From: an uncultured Flavobacteriaceae bacterium
Lineage (GTDB): Bacteria; Bacteroidota; Bacteroidia; Flavobacteriales; Flavobacteriaceae
DNA: 64,000 nucleotides
Reading direction: 5' to 3'
NCBI GenBank assembly: GCA_937773465.1
Contig: CALJVK010000004.1
Location: forward strand, 19,249 to 83,248
Below, one piece after another: positions 55,983 to 64,000 of the stretch (position 1 is its first letter; each line of letters begins with the position of its first letter). Made by a program: the position numbers and the translations under genes. Below the pieces are notes generated by a model. That model worked only from the letters and a program-made list of their open reading frames with translations, was not told the DNA's origin and made no database searches.

Positions 55983-56906
55983 TTAATTCAATTTAAATGT
56001 AGTGACAACGATTCCATGATCGGATGGGTAAATAATTCTTTTTTTATTTATAATTATTGGTTCATTAAAAAAAGCATTGTAAGATTTTGATTTAATTGAT
56101 TTAATCGATTTTCCTTTATAGAAAATATAAATCAATTCTGTGAGAGTCTTTCCTTCCTTTTTTATCCCATGTAATACCAGGATGAGTTTTTGGATTCGGG
56201 TTTTCTTTTCTGTAGGAATCAATCAATCCTAAATTATCTAAAATTTTAGTCGCCCCCCATGGAACAATCAATTTATTGTGAATTTTTTTTGTTTTTTTAG
56301 TCCAGTCTAAATGTGATAATGAGTTCATATCTCCTCCGAAAATCATTGGAATGGAGTCTGTTTCTTGCGAATATTTTTTTAGATAAGGAAGAACTTTTTT
56401 CAACATTTCAAATCTTGCTCCGCTTTGTTCCCATTTTAATAATTCTTCAACTGTTTTTCCCATTTTTTCAGGCTCATTATCCCATGGTAAATAATGAAAC
56501 CAATTTGAAAAGAAACGTATAGTCTTTCCGTTTATAGGAATTTCAATTCCACCCAAATAAAACGGATGTTTTGTATCTATTCTTTTTCCAAATGGATACC
56601 TTGAATAAATAGATAAATTGACTGATTTATCATTAAGAGGAGTTTCTTTAGATGCAATCAGGTGAAAATTATATTTTAAAAAATCCGCAATAAATGGACC
56701 AGAACCATATGTCTCTACCATTAAAATTATATCTCTGGATTTATTTCTTTAATTATTTTGGCAACGTTTTCAGGTCCATTTTCAATATCATTTCCACCAT
56801 GAAAAATATTCCAAGCCATAACTTTAAATGTGTTTTGTTGAGCGTAAATTGGAATGTTTGTAAAGAAAAAAATACCAATAAATAAAATCAGTCTATAGCT
56901 TTTCAT
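55983..56906 (-). CDS. Secreted endonuclease/exonuclease/phosphatase-fold protein (two frameshifts)
   Basis: Read across two indels this is a complete 307-residue exported protein. The ATG at 56904-56906 begins a signal peptide (SYRLILFIGIFFFTNIPIYA, then QQNTF). The EEP-fold start MAWNIFHGGNDIENGPENVA follows. A shift near 56726 leads to ILMVETYGSGPFIADFLKYN with the catalytic Glu, then IPMIFGGDMNSLSHLDWTKK (Asp and Asn) and GRKDSHRID. One extra T near 56125 must be dropped to continue as YIFYKGKSIKSIKSKSYNAF and end with YPSDHGIVVTTFKLN, which holds the final catalytic Asp-His. All EEP motifs are present. Members cut nucleic acids or phosphate esters; the substrate here is unknown. The gene is convergent with the membrane protein gene. 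Confidence 0.85.
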
Positions 56907-56994
56907 AAAAATGTTTTATTAATTCAAATTATGAAAATTTTATTAATTCAGTTTGTTTTTTAATAGTTAACAAACAAAAGTATATATTTGCAAC

Positions 56995-57068
56995 CGTTGT
57001 GTTACCTGCTTTTTGCAGGAGGTTTGTAGAAAACCGATGAAGAGCTTTCCTTTTGGGAAGCTTTTTTT
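56995..57068 (+). ncRNA. Candidate small RNA with three hairpins and terminator
   Basis: Between two divergent genes a -7-type element TATATTTG (56983-56990) is followed by a compact structured stretch. Hairpin 1 is CCTGC (57005-57009) with GCAGG (57015-57019), hairpin 2 GGTTT (57021-57025) with AAACC (57031-57035), and hairpin 3 AGCTTTCC (57043-57050) with GGGAAGCT (57055-57062) around TTTT and a run of seven Ts. It looks like a self-contained transcript of about 75 bases. No open frame of note lies inside. I do not recognise a known RNA family; it could instead be an attenuator-like leader of the GH20 gene, which starts 55 bases later. Confidence 0.5.
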
Positions 57069-57123
57069 GTTTTAAGCCTATTACTTATTTGGCATACGGT
57101 ATTATAATTATTAAATTTAAATA

Positions 57124-59154
57124 ATGAGGTTATTACTATTAATGGTGTTTATTGTTTCTTGTAATTCTAAAACAAGCACAAATAATTACTTAAACACCAT
57201 TCCGTCCATTGAAAACTTGGGAGTTAATAATAATTTTTCAAATATTAATCCAAACGATATTGAGTATGCATATTCATCTGAAAATGATAAAATTCCCATA
57301 ACGTACGGATATTTAAAAAATATAACTTTTGGTGATCTTCAAAATGCCCTAATAAATTTTAAAATTGACAATAAAACAGATCTTAAAAGTCAAGGCTACA
57401 TACTAAATATTGAGAAAGAAAAAATATTTATTACTGCTAAGGATAAAGCCGGTTTATTTTATGCTTTTATAACTCTTGATCAAATTTTAGAAAATGCAAT
57501 CGATGAGAAAACAGATGTTCCTATTTTAAATATCAAGGATCAACCCTCTTTAGATTTCAGGCCTATTCACTTAGACCTGAAACACCACACTGAAAAAAAA
57601 TCTTATTATTTTGATTTAATTGATCATTTGGCCAAATTAAAAATTAATGGAATAATAGTTGAACTTGAAGATAAACTTAAATACGAATCAAGACCAGAAA
57701 TAGGTTCCTCAGATTCCTTCTCCATTGAATGGTGGGCAGGTTTAAGTGATTATGCAAAATCAAGAAATATTATAATAAATCCTCTTGTTCAAGGACTAGG
57801 ACATGCTTCGTTTATTTTAAAGCATGATGTAAACATTCATTTAAGGGACAGGCCAGAAAGCGATTGGGCTTTTAATCCATTAAAACCTGAAACATACGCA
57901 TTACAATTTGATCTTTATTTAGATGCTATTAAAGCGACTCCACATGGAAAATATTTACATATTGGAGGCGATGAGGTTAACTTGGTTGAAAGAGACAACA
58001 AAACTGAACTGGAGTTAAATTTAATATGGCTTAACAAAGTATGTGAATTTGCTGAAAAACACGGTAGAATTCCAATTTTTTGGGATGATATGCCCCTTAA
58101 GCACGCTGGAGTTTACAATCCTATGTTTGATGATAAAATATCCAAAGATGAGGTTGATGAAATTTGGAAAAAAAATGAAATTAATTTGATGAATTTTATT
58201 GAAAAATTTCCAAAAAATGCAGTTTATATGAGATGGAATTATCAAAAATCTGATACTTACGGCAATTTAAAAGCCATGGATTGGTATTCAAAAAACAAAT
58301 TAACTGTAATGGGTGCTACGGCTGGTCAGACCAGGTGGACATTAATGCCTCAAAATAATAGTAATATTTCTCAAATAAAATCTTTCGCATTAAGTTCTAT
58401 TGAAAAAGATTTAGACGGGTTACTATTAACCTTATGGGATGATGATTCTCCTCATTTTGAACTTTATAAAAGAGGGATTGCAGCTTTTGCACAATATAGT
58501 TGGTCTGGAAATAGTCTACCAATTGAAGAATTTAAAAAATTATTTAGGTATAAAAATTTTGGATCTCAGTTTGAAGATGATAGTTATGCATTTATTGATT
58601 TACTAGAACAACCAGTGGGAATATGGCTTAATATGCTGCTTTCTGAGAATGGATGGAGACCCGGACTTTCTAAAAAGCTAAACCCATTAGAAACTGATAT
58701 TATTGATTTACCTGACTTAAACAAAAAAGGTGAATGGTCTAAGAAACATCAAACTAGAATTAATAAGGCTAAAAAATCTTTAGAAATCTCAAATAAAGTA
58801 GAAACGATTATTAATAATTTAATTGAACGAGAATCTGAAAACTTATATTTATTAGATATATACAGTCAGGTTAACGAGCTTACTAAATTCTCGTCTAATG
58901 CAATATTAAAATTAGAAAAAGTTGATTTTGATTCAGACTTAAAACATATAAAAAATCTTGAAAATGAGTTTAATACTATGAGAAATAAATTTGAAATGAT
59001 CTATTCGAAAACCAGAATATTAAATAAGCCTAAAGATTATATTTTAGATCAAGATCACCATCATCATCCTGCCAACCAAACTGTAAATTTTGATTGGCAG
59101 TTTTTATCTGAAATAATGGTATTAAAAAAAATAAAAGAAACATATAAAATTTAA
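57124..59154 (+). CDS. GH20 family beta-N-acetylhexosaminidase lipoprotein
   Basis: A 676-residue lipoprotein (lipobox LLLMVFIVSC) of glycoside hydrolase family 20, which removes terminal beta-linked GlcNAc or GalNAc by substrate-assisted catalysis. An N-terminal GH20b-like alpha/beta domain (about 30-145, ending GLFYAFITLDQILENA) precedes the TIM barrel. The barrel begins at RPIHLDLKHHTEKKSYYFDL and contains LVQGLGHASFILKH and the catalytic pair in YLHIGGDEVNLVER (Asp283, Glu284). It goes on to IPIFWDDMPLKHAG and GLLLTLWDDDSPHFELYKRG. A C-terminal helical region with a run of four histidines (about 645) is unusual. The DUF1080 gene starts 2 bases later, so they are one operon. Together with the PNGase F-like protein it suggests use of N-glycans or chitin-like glycans. 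Confidence 0.9.
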   Translation: MRLLLLMVFIVSCNSKTSTNNYLNTIPSIENLGVNNNFSNINPNDIEYAYSSENDKIPITYGYLKNITFGDLQNALINFKIDNKTDLKSQGYILNIEKEKIFITAKDKAGLFYAFITLDQILENAIDEKTDVPILNIKDQPSLDFRPIHLDLKHHTEKKSYYFDLIDHLAKLKINGIIVELEDKLKYESRPEIGSSDSFSIEWWAGLSDYAKSRNIIINPLVQGLGHASFILKHDVNIHLRDRPESDWAFNPLKPETYALQFDLYLDAIKATPHGKYLHIGGDEVNLVERDNKTELELNLIWLNKVCEFAEKHGRIPIFWDDMPLKHAGVYNPMFDDKISKDEVDEIWKKNEINLMNFIEKFPKNAVYMRWNYQKSDTYGNLKAMDWYSKNKLTVMGATAGQTRWTLMPQNNSNISQIKSFALSSIEKDLDGLLLTLWDDDSPHFELYKRGIAAFAQYSWSGNSLPIEEFKKLFRYKNFGSQFEDDSYAFIDLLEQPVGIWLNMLLSENGWRPGLSKKLNPLETDIIDLPDLNKKGEWSKKHQTRINKAKKSLEISNKVETIINNLIERESENLYLLDIYSQVNELTKFSSNAILKLEKVDFDSDLKHIKNLENEFNTMRNKFEMIYSKTRILNKPKDYILDQDHHHHPANQTVNFDWQFLSEIMVLKKIKETYKI

Positions 59155-59156
59155 TT

Positions 59157-59864
59157 ATGAAAAATTTAAAATATATTTTAATTACCCTGATTCTCTTCAT
59201 AATTTCTTGTGAACAAAACGAATCAGAATGGATTGAGTTATTTGACGGAAAATCAACTGACGGATGGAGAGCATATAACGGAGAAGAAATTCCTAAAAAA
59301 TGGGCTGCCGTTGATGGTGAATTGACATTTGATACCGATTTAAAACTTGAAGAAGAATGGATCGGAGGAGGAGATATCATATATTATAAAGAAGAGTTTG
59401 AGTATTTTGAATTATACTTAGAATGGAAACTTCCCAAAGGAGGAAATAGTGGAGTGTTTTACAATGTTCAAGAAGGTTTTCAAGCTCCATATGCTATTTC
59501 CCCGGAGTATCAATTAATAGACGATATAGGATGGGAAGAAATTAATAACGCTAAGCTCGAAGAATGGCAAAAATCTGGTGCTAATTATGCAATGCATGAA
59601 GCTGATTTAAGCAAAAAACAATTAAATCCAGCGGGTCAATGGAACTCATCTAAAATATTATACACTGAAAAAAAGGTTCAACATTGGTTAAATGGAGAAT
59701 TGTTATTAGAATTTGAACCATATTCAAAAGAATGGTATTTAAAAAGAGATTCTGGAAAATGGGATGATTTTCCTGAATATGGAAAGTTTAAAAAAGGATA
59801 TATTGCTCTTCAGGACCATGATAGTCCAATTTGGTTTAGAAGTATAAAAATCAGAAAACTTTAA
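59157..59864 (+). CDS. DUF1080 (3-keto-disaccharide hydrolase) family lipoprotein
   Basis: A 235-residue lipoprotein (lipobox LILFIISC) with one DUF1080 domain of concanavalin/LamG-like fold. It shows WIELFDGKSTDGWRAYNGEE, WAAVDGELTFDTDLK, YFELYLEWKLPKGGNSGVFY, SPEYQLIDD, NPAGQWNSSKILYTEKKVQH, WLNGELLLEFE and YIALQDHDSPIWFRSIKIRK, all classical. Members act on 3-keto-glycosides, breaking the glycosidic bond after another enzyme oxidised C3. Gfo/Idh/MocA oxidoreductases, which can do that oxidation, are encoded at 61051-63932. It directly follows the GH20 gene and abuts the convergent SGNH gene without a spare base. Confidence 0.9.
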   Translation: MKNLKYILITLILFIISCEQNESEWIELFDGKSTDGWRAYNGEEIPKKWAAVDGELTFDTDLKLEEEWIGGGDIIYYKEEFEYFELYLEWKLPKGGNSGVFYNVQEGFQAPYAISPEYQLIDDIGWEEINNAKLEEWQKSGANYAMHEADLSKKQLNPAGQWNSSKILYTEKKVQHWLNGELLLEFEPYSKEWYLKRDSGKWDDFPEYGKFKKGYIALQDHDSPIWFRSIKIRKL

Positions 59865-60992
59865 CTAATCAAAATTAACTTTTGATATAACAGGAATCAT
59901 TTTATCCACCCATAGTTTATACATTTTTCCACTGGGATGTAAACCATCACTTGCAATTAATGAATTATCAGTAAGAGCTCTTCTTGAAATTGTTGTAATA
60001 TTAAAATATCTAATTCCTCTTTTTTCAGACTCTTCTTTTAATACTGAATTAAAATCATCAATTTCTTTTGAAATTTGTATTCTGTTTAATGTTTTACCAT
60101 AAGGACTAGATCCCCAATCAGGAATAGAAACTACAAATAACCTTTCTGTTCTATTTTCAACAAGTTTTAAAGATTTTTCTAGTATTTCAATAAATTCAGG
60201 TCTAAATCCAACAGCATCTTGACCTTGAAATTGATTGTTAACTCCAATTAATAATGAAACAAGTCCGTAAGGTGGTTCCAAGTTAGAATTATTCATTACT
60301 TCTTTTAATTGATCTACTCTCCATCCAGTTTGAGCTATAATTTGAAGTGTATCTATAGCACTAGTATTTGTTTTCAACTCCTTTAGAAATTGTACAGGCC
60401 ATCTTTCACTAATTTTTACTGATTGCCCTATTGTGTAGCTATCCCCAAGTGCTAGAAATTTTGATGTGTTTATTCCAACATATTTTTTTTCGAATATTGC
60501 GGTAATATTTTTTTGACCATCAATATTAATATGAACTGGATTTGTGGTATTATTTTCAATATCTCCTTGCCATTCAACGAAAGTCCATCCATTATCTGGC
60601 AAAGCTAAAATTTCCACTATACTTCCATAACTATAATCGTTTTTTAAACCGCTTTTAATTAATCTTTTAGAAACTTTCCCTTGACCTTCAATGGTAATAT
60701 TTACTTCAAATCTTTTTTTGGAAAAATTAGCAATTACAGTTTTGTCAGAATCAACATTTAGATTCGTTAGAGATTGATTACTGTTGAAATCACCAGACCA
60801 GAAATCAAAACTATAATTCTCCGATGGAATTGCTTCGAGTTTTAAAATTTCACCTTCATTGTAACTGCTTGAACTTAAATTAATTGATCCACCACTCTGT
60901 GGCTGGCTTACAAAATCAATTTGATATAGCACAGGTTCCTTAGTACAGGAAATTATCAATATAAGAAAGAGGAATAGTTTTAATCTAAACAA
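59865..60992 (-). CDS. SGNH/GDSL hydrolase lipoprotein with two InlB-type repeats
   Basis: A 375-residue exported lipoprotein (LFLFLILIISC). After the lipid anchor two bacterial Ig-like/InlB B-type repeats appear, about 27-92 (SGGSINLSSSSYNEGEILKL, then DKTVIANFSKK) and 95-170 (GQGKVSKRLIKSGLKNDY, then QKNITAIFEKK). An SGNH esterase domain follows. Block I is FLALGDSYTIGQSVKISERW, block III VSLLIGVNNQFQGQD, and block V DGLHPSGKMYKLWVDKM with the Asp-x-x-His pair. Such enzymes remove acetyl or acyl groups, often from polysaccharides; here the repeats may hold the enzyme away from the membrane. It converges on DUF1080 with abutting stops. Confidence 0.87.
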   Translation of the reverse strand: MFRLKLFLFLILIISCTKEPVLYQIDFVSQPQSGGSINLSSSSYNEGEILKLEAIPSENYSFDFWSGDFNSNQSLTNLNVDSDKTVIANFSKKRFEVNITIEGQGKVSKRLIKSGLKNDYSYGSIVEILALPDNGWTFVEWQGDIENNTTNPVHINIDGQKNITAIFEKKYVGINTSKFLALGDSYTIGQSVKISERWPVQFLKELKTNTSAIDTLQIIAQTGWRVDQLKEVMNNSNLEPPYGLVSLLIGVNNQFQGQDAVGFRPEFIEILEKSLKLVENRTERLFVVSIPDWGSSPYGKTLNRIQISKEIDDFNSVLKEESEKRGIRYFNITTISRRALTDNSLIASDGLHPSGKMYKLWVDKMIPVISKVNFD

Positions 60993-61050
60993 CTTTAAAA
61001 TTTATTTATAATTTTTAGGATCAAATATTGTGCAAATAAAAATAAGTTAA

Positions 61051-62412
61051 TTACAAGCTCCAGCCTTTTCTATAAGTCTTATGTAATAAGGCATTTGCTT
61101 GTTCGTTATTTTTAAATTTAAATTCTTTAGAATTCCATTCAAGTTTCTGGTTTTTTAAACGAATTGCAATCATACCAAGTAAAGCCATTTCAGTTAAAGG
61201 CCCTCCGTAGTCAAACGATGAACATGCTGGAATACCATCTTTACAGGCTCTAATCCAATCTCCCTCGTGAGTTGTGTCTACTCTAGTAATGTAAGGAGAA
61301 GGTTGTTTGTAGTTTAACATTTTTTCTTCTGGAATAATTTTAACTCCGCTTGCGCCATGAGAATCATGAGTTATTTTACCCTGATCTCCAATAAACATTG
61401 CTCCACTTAAACTAAATTGTTCGCCATTTTTAAATTCATCTGGAATGGGAGGTTGAATTCTTCCGTCAGACCATGTAAGATTTAATTCTGGATGCTTGCC
61501 TCTTTTTGGAAATTTCATTCTTACAATTGATGCAGAAGGATAGGTTTGTGATTCGATTTCAGGAACATAATGACTTGAAGTAGCTTGAATCTCACTAGGT
61601 GCTCCTAGTTCAAGAGCATAAAAAGCAGGGTCTAAAATGTGACAACCCATATCGCCCATTGATCCTGTTCCAAAATCAATCCATGCTCTCCATGAAAGAG
61701 GATGGTAATCAGGATGATAGTCTCTGTATTGAGCAGGTCCTAACCATAAATCCCAATCAAGTCCTTCTGGAATAGGTGGTTTTTCTTTAGATTTTGCCTT
61801 TACTGCAAAAGTATCCCAAGCATTTCCGCCTATTGGTCTATCTGTCCAAGCGTACAATTCTCTAACTGGCCCAATAGCATCATCATCAATCCACTCTTTG
61901 AGTTTTCGAATTTCGTCTGAGGACCTTCCTTGATTACCCATTTGTGTTTGTACATTATATTTTTTTGCAGCTTTTGTAATTTCTCGAGCCTCGTAAACAG
62001 TGTGAGTTAAAGGTTTTTGACAATATATGTGTTTGCCCATTTTAATAGCTTTCATAGTAACAACTGCATGATTATGATCAGGTGTTGCTACAATTACAGC
62101 ATCTATATCTTTTTGCTTATCAAGCATTACTCGGTAATCTTTGTAAACGTTAGCTTTCGGGTATTTATCAAAAGTTGGTTTGGATTGATTATAATCCACA
62201 TCACAAAGCGCAACTATATTTTCGTTTCTACATTGATGTAAATTATTAGATCCCATTCCCCATTTTCTTACTCCAACGGCAGCTATATTTAGTTTGTCAC
62301 TTGGTGAGGTAAATCCATTCCCTCCAAGAACATGTCTTGGAACAATAAAAAGTGGCGGAATTATTATTGATTTTTTTAAAAACCCTCTTCTAGAATTATC
62401 TTTTTTACTCAT
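61051..62412 (-). CDS. Gfo/Idh/MocA family oxidoreductase with Tat signal (1)
   Basis: A 453-residue NAD(P)-dependent sugar oxidoreductase carrying a twin-arginine signal (NSRRGFLKKSIIIPPLFIVP), so it is exported folded with its cofactor. The nucleotide-binding fold shows NIAAVGVRKWGMGSNNLHQC, IVALCDVDYNQSK and IDAVIVATPDHNHAVVTMKA. The catalytic-lysine motif is YCQKPLTHTVYEAREI (Gln-Lys-Pro in place of Glu-Lys-Pro). The second domain carries GTGSMGDMGCHILDPAFYAL, with the His of the family. Members of this exported subgroup oxidise sugar hydroxyls or act on glycosides. It is divergent from a second paralogue across 173 bases and may work with the DUF1080 protein. Confidence 0.9.
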   Translation of the reverse strand: MSKKDNSRRGFLKKSIIIPPLFIVPRHVLGGNGFTSPSDKLNIAAVGVRKWGMGSNNLHQCRNENIVALCDVDYNQSKPTFDKYPKANVYKDYRVMLDKQKDIDAVIVATPDHNHAVVTMKAIKMGKHIYCQKPLTHTVYEAREITKAAKKYNVQTQMGNQGRSSDEIRKLKEWIDDDAIGPVRELYAWTDRPIGGNAWDTFAVKAKSKEKPPIPEGLDWDLWLGPAQYRDYHPDYHPLSWRAWIDFGTGSMGDMGCHILDPAFYALELGAPSEIQATSSHYVPEIESQTYPSASIVRMKFPKRGKHPELNLTWSDGRIQPPIPDEFKNGEQFSLSGAMFIGDQGKITHDSHGASGVKIIPEEKMLNYKQPSPYITRVDTTHEGDWIRACKDGIPACSSFDYGGPLTEMALLGMIAIRLKNQKLEWNSKEFKFKNNEQANALLHKTYRKGWSL

Positions 62413-62585
62413 AATGCTTTCATTTATTCTAAATTTAGTAGATATAATTTATCAAAACAAATTAGATCTTAATTATTAATATAATATTAAATTAATTATT
62501 ATTGATAAGCTTGATTCACGTTTTGATCTTTTTTTAAAAAAAAATCTATTTTTTTTAATTAAATTTAAAGAAGACTATATTTATT

Positions 62586-63932
62586 ATGAAAAATAACAGA
62601 AGAAATTTTATTAAATCATCAGCTGCTTTGGCATCATTAAGTGTATTACCGACTTCAATTTGGGCTTCAAACAATAATCAAATGTTAAGAACTGCTCATA
62701 TAGGCGTAGGGGGTATGGGAGCAGCAGATCTAAATGACATTGCCTCTCATAAATCTGTAGAAGTTGTAGCGCTTTGTGATGTAGATTCAAACGCATTGAA
62801 AGCGGCAAGTAAGTTACATCCAAATGCTAAACTCTTTAAAGATTACAGAGTAATGTTTAAAGAAATTAATAATTTGATTGATGCTGTTATAGTTTCAACA
62901 CCTGATCATTCTCACGCTCCTGCCTCAATATTGGCAATGGAATTAAATAAATCAGTTTATTGCCAAAAACCATTAACTCATCATGTTAGCGAAGCTAGAG
63001 CGATGCGAAAAATGGCAAAAGATAAAAATCTAATCACCCAAATGGGGATTCAAGTACACTCTTTTTATGATTATAAATTAGCTACTTTATTAATTCAATC
63101 TGGTATTATTGGAAAAGTCAGTACGGTTAGAGCATGGTCTCCAAAAAACTGGGGATACGATGGTCCTAAGCCAAAAGGCTCTGACTCTGTACCTGAAAAT
63201 TTAGACTGGAATTTGTGGCTTGGTACAGCAATAAATAGAGAGTTTAAGGATAAATTATATCATCCTGGTAATTGGAGAAAAATTGTGGATTACGGATGTG
63301 GAACTTTAGGAGACATGGGTGTTCATATTTTTGATACTCCATACAATGCTTTAAAACTGGACGTACCCTTGACAATCAAAAATAAATGTAGAAAACCCAA
63401 TGGATTTGGCTTCCCTGAAAATAATGAAGTTACCTACGAATTTCCTGGAACAAAATACACTGCAGAAAAATTAAAATGGATATGGCAAGATGGTTCTGGA
63501 GCCCCAAAAAATCATAAAGACTTGAAATTACCAAATAAAGAGAAGCTTCCTTTGCAAGGTGCTATGTTCATTGGTGAAAAAGGCAGATTGTTGCTTCCCC
63601 ATTTTATGGAATTACCTAAATTAATTGTTGATGGAGAATATGTTGATTTAGATCTTTCTGAACTTGAAAAATCTGGTAAAATAACTAATAAGCCAGTTAG
63701 GGATTATGGAGGTGAATCTTATTTACATTATCATCAATTTGTAGATGCTTGTTTAGGAAAAGATAATTGTACCGCCCCTTTTTCGTATTCCGCACGTTTA
63801 ACTGAAACAATTTTGCTTGGCGTAATTGCTGGAAGATTTCCTGGAAAAACACTTCATTGGGATAATAATTCAGCAAAGTTTAAAGAAGAAGAAGCAAACA
63901 AATATCTTGATAGTCCCTACAGAGAATTTTAA
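62586..63932 (+). CDS. Gfo/Idh/MocA family oxidoreductase with Tat signal (2)
   Basis: A 448-residue paralogue of the preceding protein with its own Tat-type signal (NNRRNFIKSSAALASLSVLP). It has TAHIGVGGMGAADLNDIASH (nucleotide-binding loop), VALCDVDSNALKA, IDAVIVSTPDHSHAPASILA and YCQKPLTHHVSEARAM with the catalytic Lys, then YGCGTLGDMGVHIFDTPYNA with the conserved His. The C terminus reads LDSPYREF, resembling the NALLHKTYRKGWSL end of its paralogue in place. Both are probably periplasmic and bind NAD(P). The gene is read away from its paralogue, towards an incomplete gene at the window end. Confidence 0.9.
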   Translation: MKNNRRNFIKSSAALASLSVLPTSIWASNNNQMLRTAHIGVGGMGAADLNDIASHKSVEVVALCDVDSNALKAASKLHPNAKLFKDYRVMFKEINNLIDAVIVSTPDHSHAPASILAMELNKSVYCQKPLTHHVSEARAMRKMAKDKNLITQMGIQVHSFYDYKLATLLIQSGIIGKVSTVRAWSPKNWGYDGPKPKGSDSVPENLDWNLWLGTAINREFKDKLYHPGNWRKIVDYGCGTLGDMGVHIFDTPYNALKLDVPLTIKNKCRKPNGFGFPENNEVTYEFPGTKYTAEKLKWIWQDGSGAPKNHKDLKLPNKEKLPLQGAMFIGEKGRLLLPHFMELPKLIVDGEYVDLDLSELEKSGKITNKPVRDYGGESYLHYHQFVDACLGKDNCTAPFSYSARLTETILLGVIAGRFPGKTLHWDNNSAKFKEEEANKYLDSPYREF

Positions 63933-63950
63933 ATTGTAAACCTTTCTTTT

Positions 63951-63974
63951 TTTCATTACATTAATGTAATGAAA
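63951..63974. promoter_or_regulatory. 24-base perfect palindrome overlapping a start codon
   Basis: TTTCATTACATT is followed directly by its reverse complement AATGTAATGAAA, with no loop. The palindrome sits 18 bases after the oxidoreductase stop and covers the ATG (63969) of the probable next gene. A dimeric repressor site is one explanation. A terminator is less likely, because there is no loop, and the T-run follows a few bases later. Confidence 0.5.
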
Positions 63975-64000
63975 TTGAGTTTTTTTTTGGCTATCCTTTC
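63969..64000 (+). CDS. Start of the next gene, signal peptide only (partial)
   Basis: From the ATG at 63969 the frame reads MKLSFFLAIL up to the end of the window. This is a basic residue followed by a hydrophobic stretch, as at the start of a secreted protein or lipoprotein. Too little is visible to name it. Confidence 0.35.
   Translation, partial: MKLSFFLAIL

Overview
The window looks like chromosomal DNA of a marine-type member of the Flavobacteriia (Bacteroidota). It is very AT-rich and tightly packed. Lineage markers are a type IX secretion/gliding translocon gene (sprA), Bacteroidota promoters of the form TTG/TTTG-N19-20-TAnnTTTG, a DNA polymerase III alpha with a fused N-terminal proofreading exonuclease, a folK-deoxynucleoside kinase fusion, a 30S protein S16 with a long Ala/Glu/Pro repeat tail, and the block nadK-DUF6089-uppS-bamA-ompH-ompH. 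No plasmid, phage, insertion sequence, CRISPR or rRNA gene was found. No gene-free stretch exceeds about 300 bases.

Layout. 1-5.9 kb: the 3' part of sprA, then gcvH and a vanZ-like gene, all broken by many small indels, then a TonB-type energy transducer. 6.6-11.6 kb: a cytochrome c oxidase and assembly operon (ctaB, two subunit III genes, subunit IV, an Sco-like protein, Sco, DUF420, a 60-residue CxxC membrane peptide). 11.6-14.7 kb: an envelope-stress-like operon (small peptide, small lipoprotein, PadR regulator, PspC protein, membrane protein, winged-helix regulator) behind a clear promoter with an operator-like repeat. 14.8-20.6 kb: a MacAB-TolC-like efflux operon, followed by tsaB. 21.2-29.1 kb (minus strand): Nfu, murI, two OmpH/Skp chaperones, bamA, uppS, DUF6089, nadK. 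29.2-41.4 kb: pdxJ, a hydrolase, tig-clpP-clpX, a GH3-family protein, DUF2797, a queuosine-precursor transporter, folK-dNK, a TrmH-type methyltransferase and mutS (3' end frameshifted). 41.5-41.7 kb: tRNA-Gly and tRNA-Leu. 41.7-48.3 kb (minus): rpsP-rimM-rluF-TonB receptor-FAD oxidoreductase-PNGase F-like lipoprotein, closely packed. 48.5-54.8 kb: exonuclease-dnaE (frameshifted in its middle), a sulfatase, trxA, then tRNA-Asp. 55-64 kb: a membrane protein, a secreted endonuclease/exonuclease/phosphatase-fold protein, a small-RNA candidate, a GH20 hexosaminidase, a DUF1080 lipoprotein, an SGNH lipoprotein and two Tat-signal Gfo/Idh/MocA oxidoreductases.

The accessory content points to life on glycans. 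The set contains a PNGase F-like N-glycanase, a GH20 N-acetylhexosaminidase, a formylglycine-type sulfatase and DUF1080 plus exported Gfo/Idh/MocA proteins. Together these could deglycosylate glycoproteins and process sulfated or amino-sugar oligosaccharides, possibly through 3-keto-sugar intermediates.

A second theme is sequence quality. Frameshifts cluster at 3.1-5.9, 40.8-41.4, 47.8, 49.2-50.6, 54.8 and 56.1-56.8 kb. They hit essential genes (dnaE, trxA, rpsP), while 6-40 kb is clean. Almost all are single-base gains or losses whose correction restores the family sequence. Local consensus error is more likely than gene decay.
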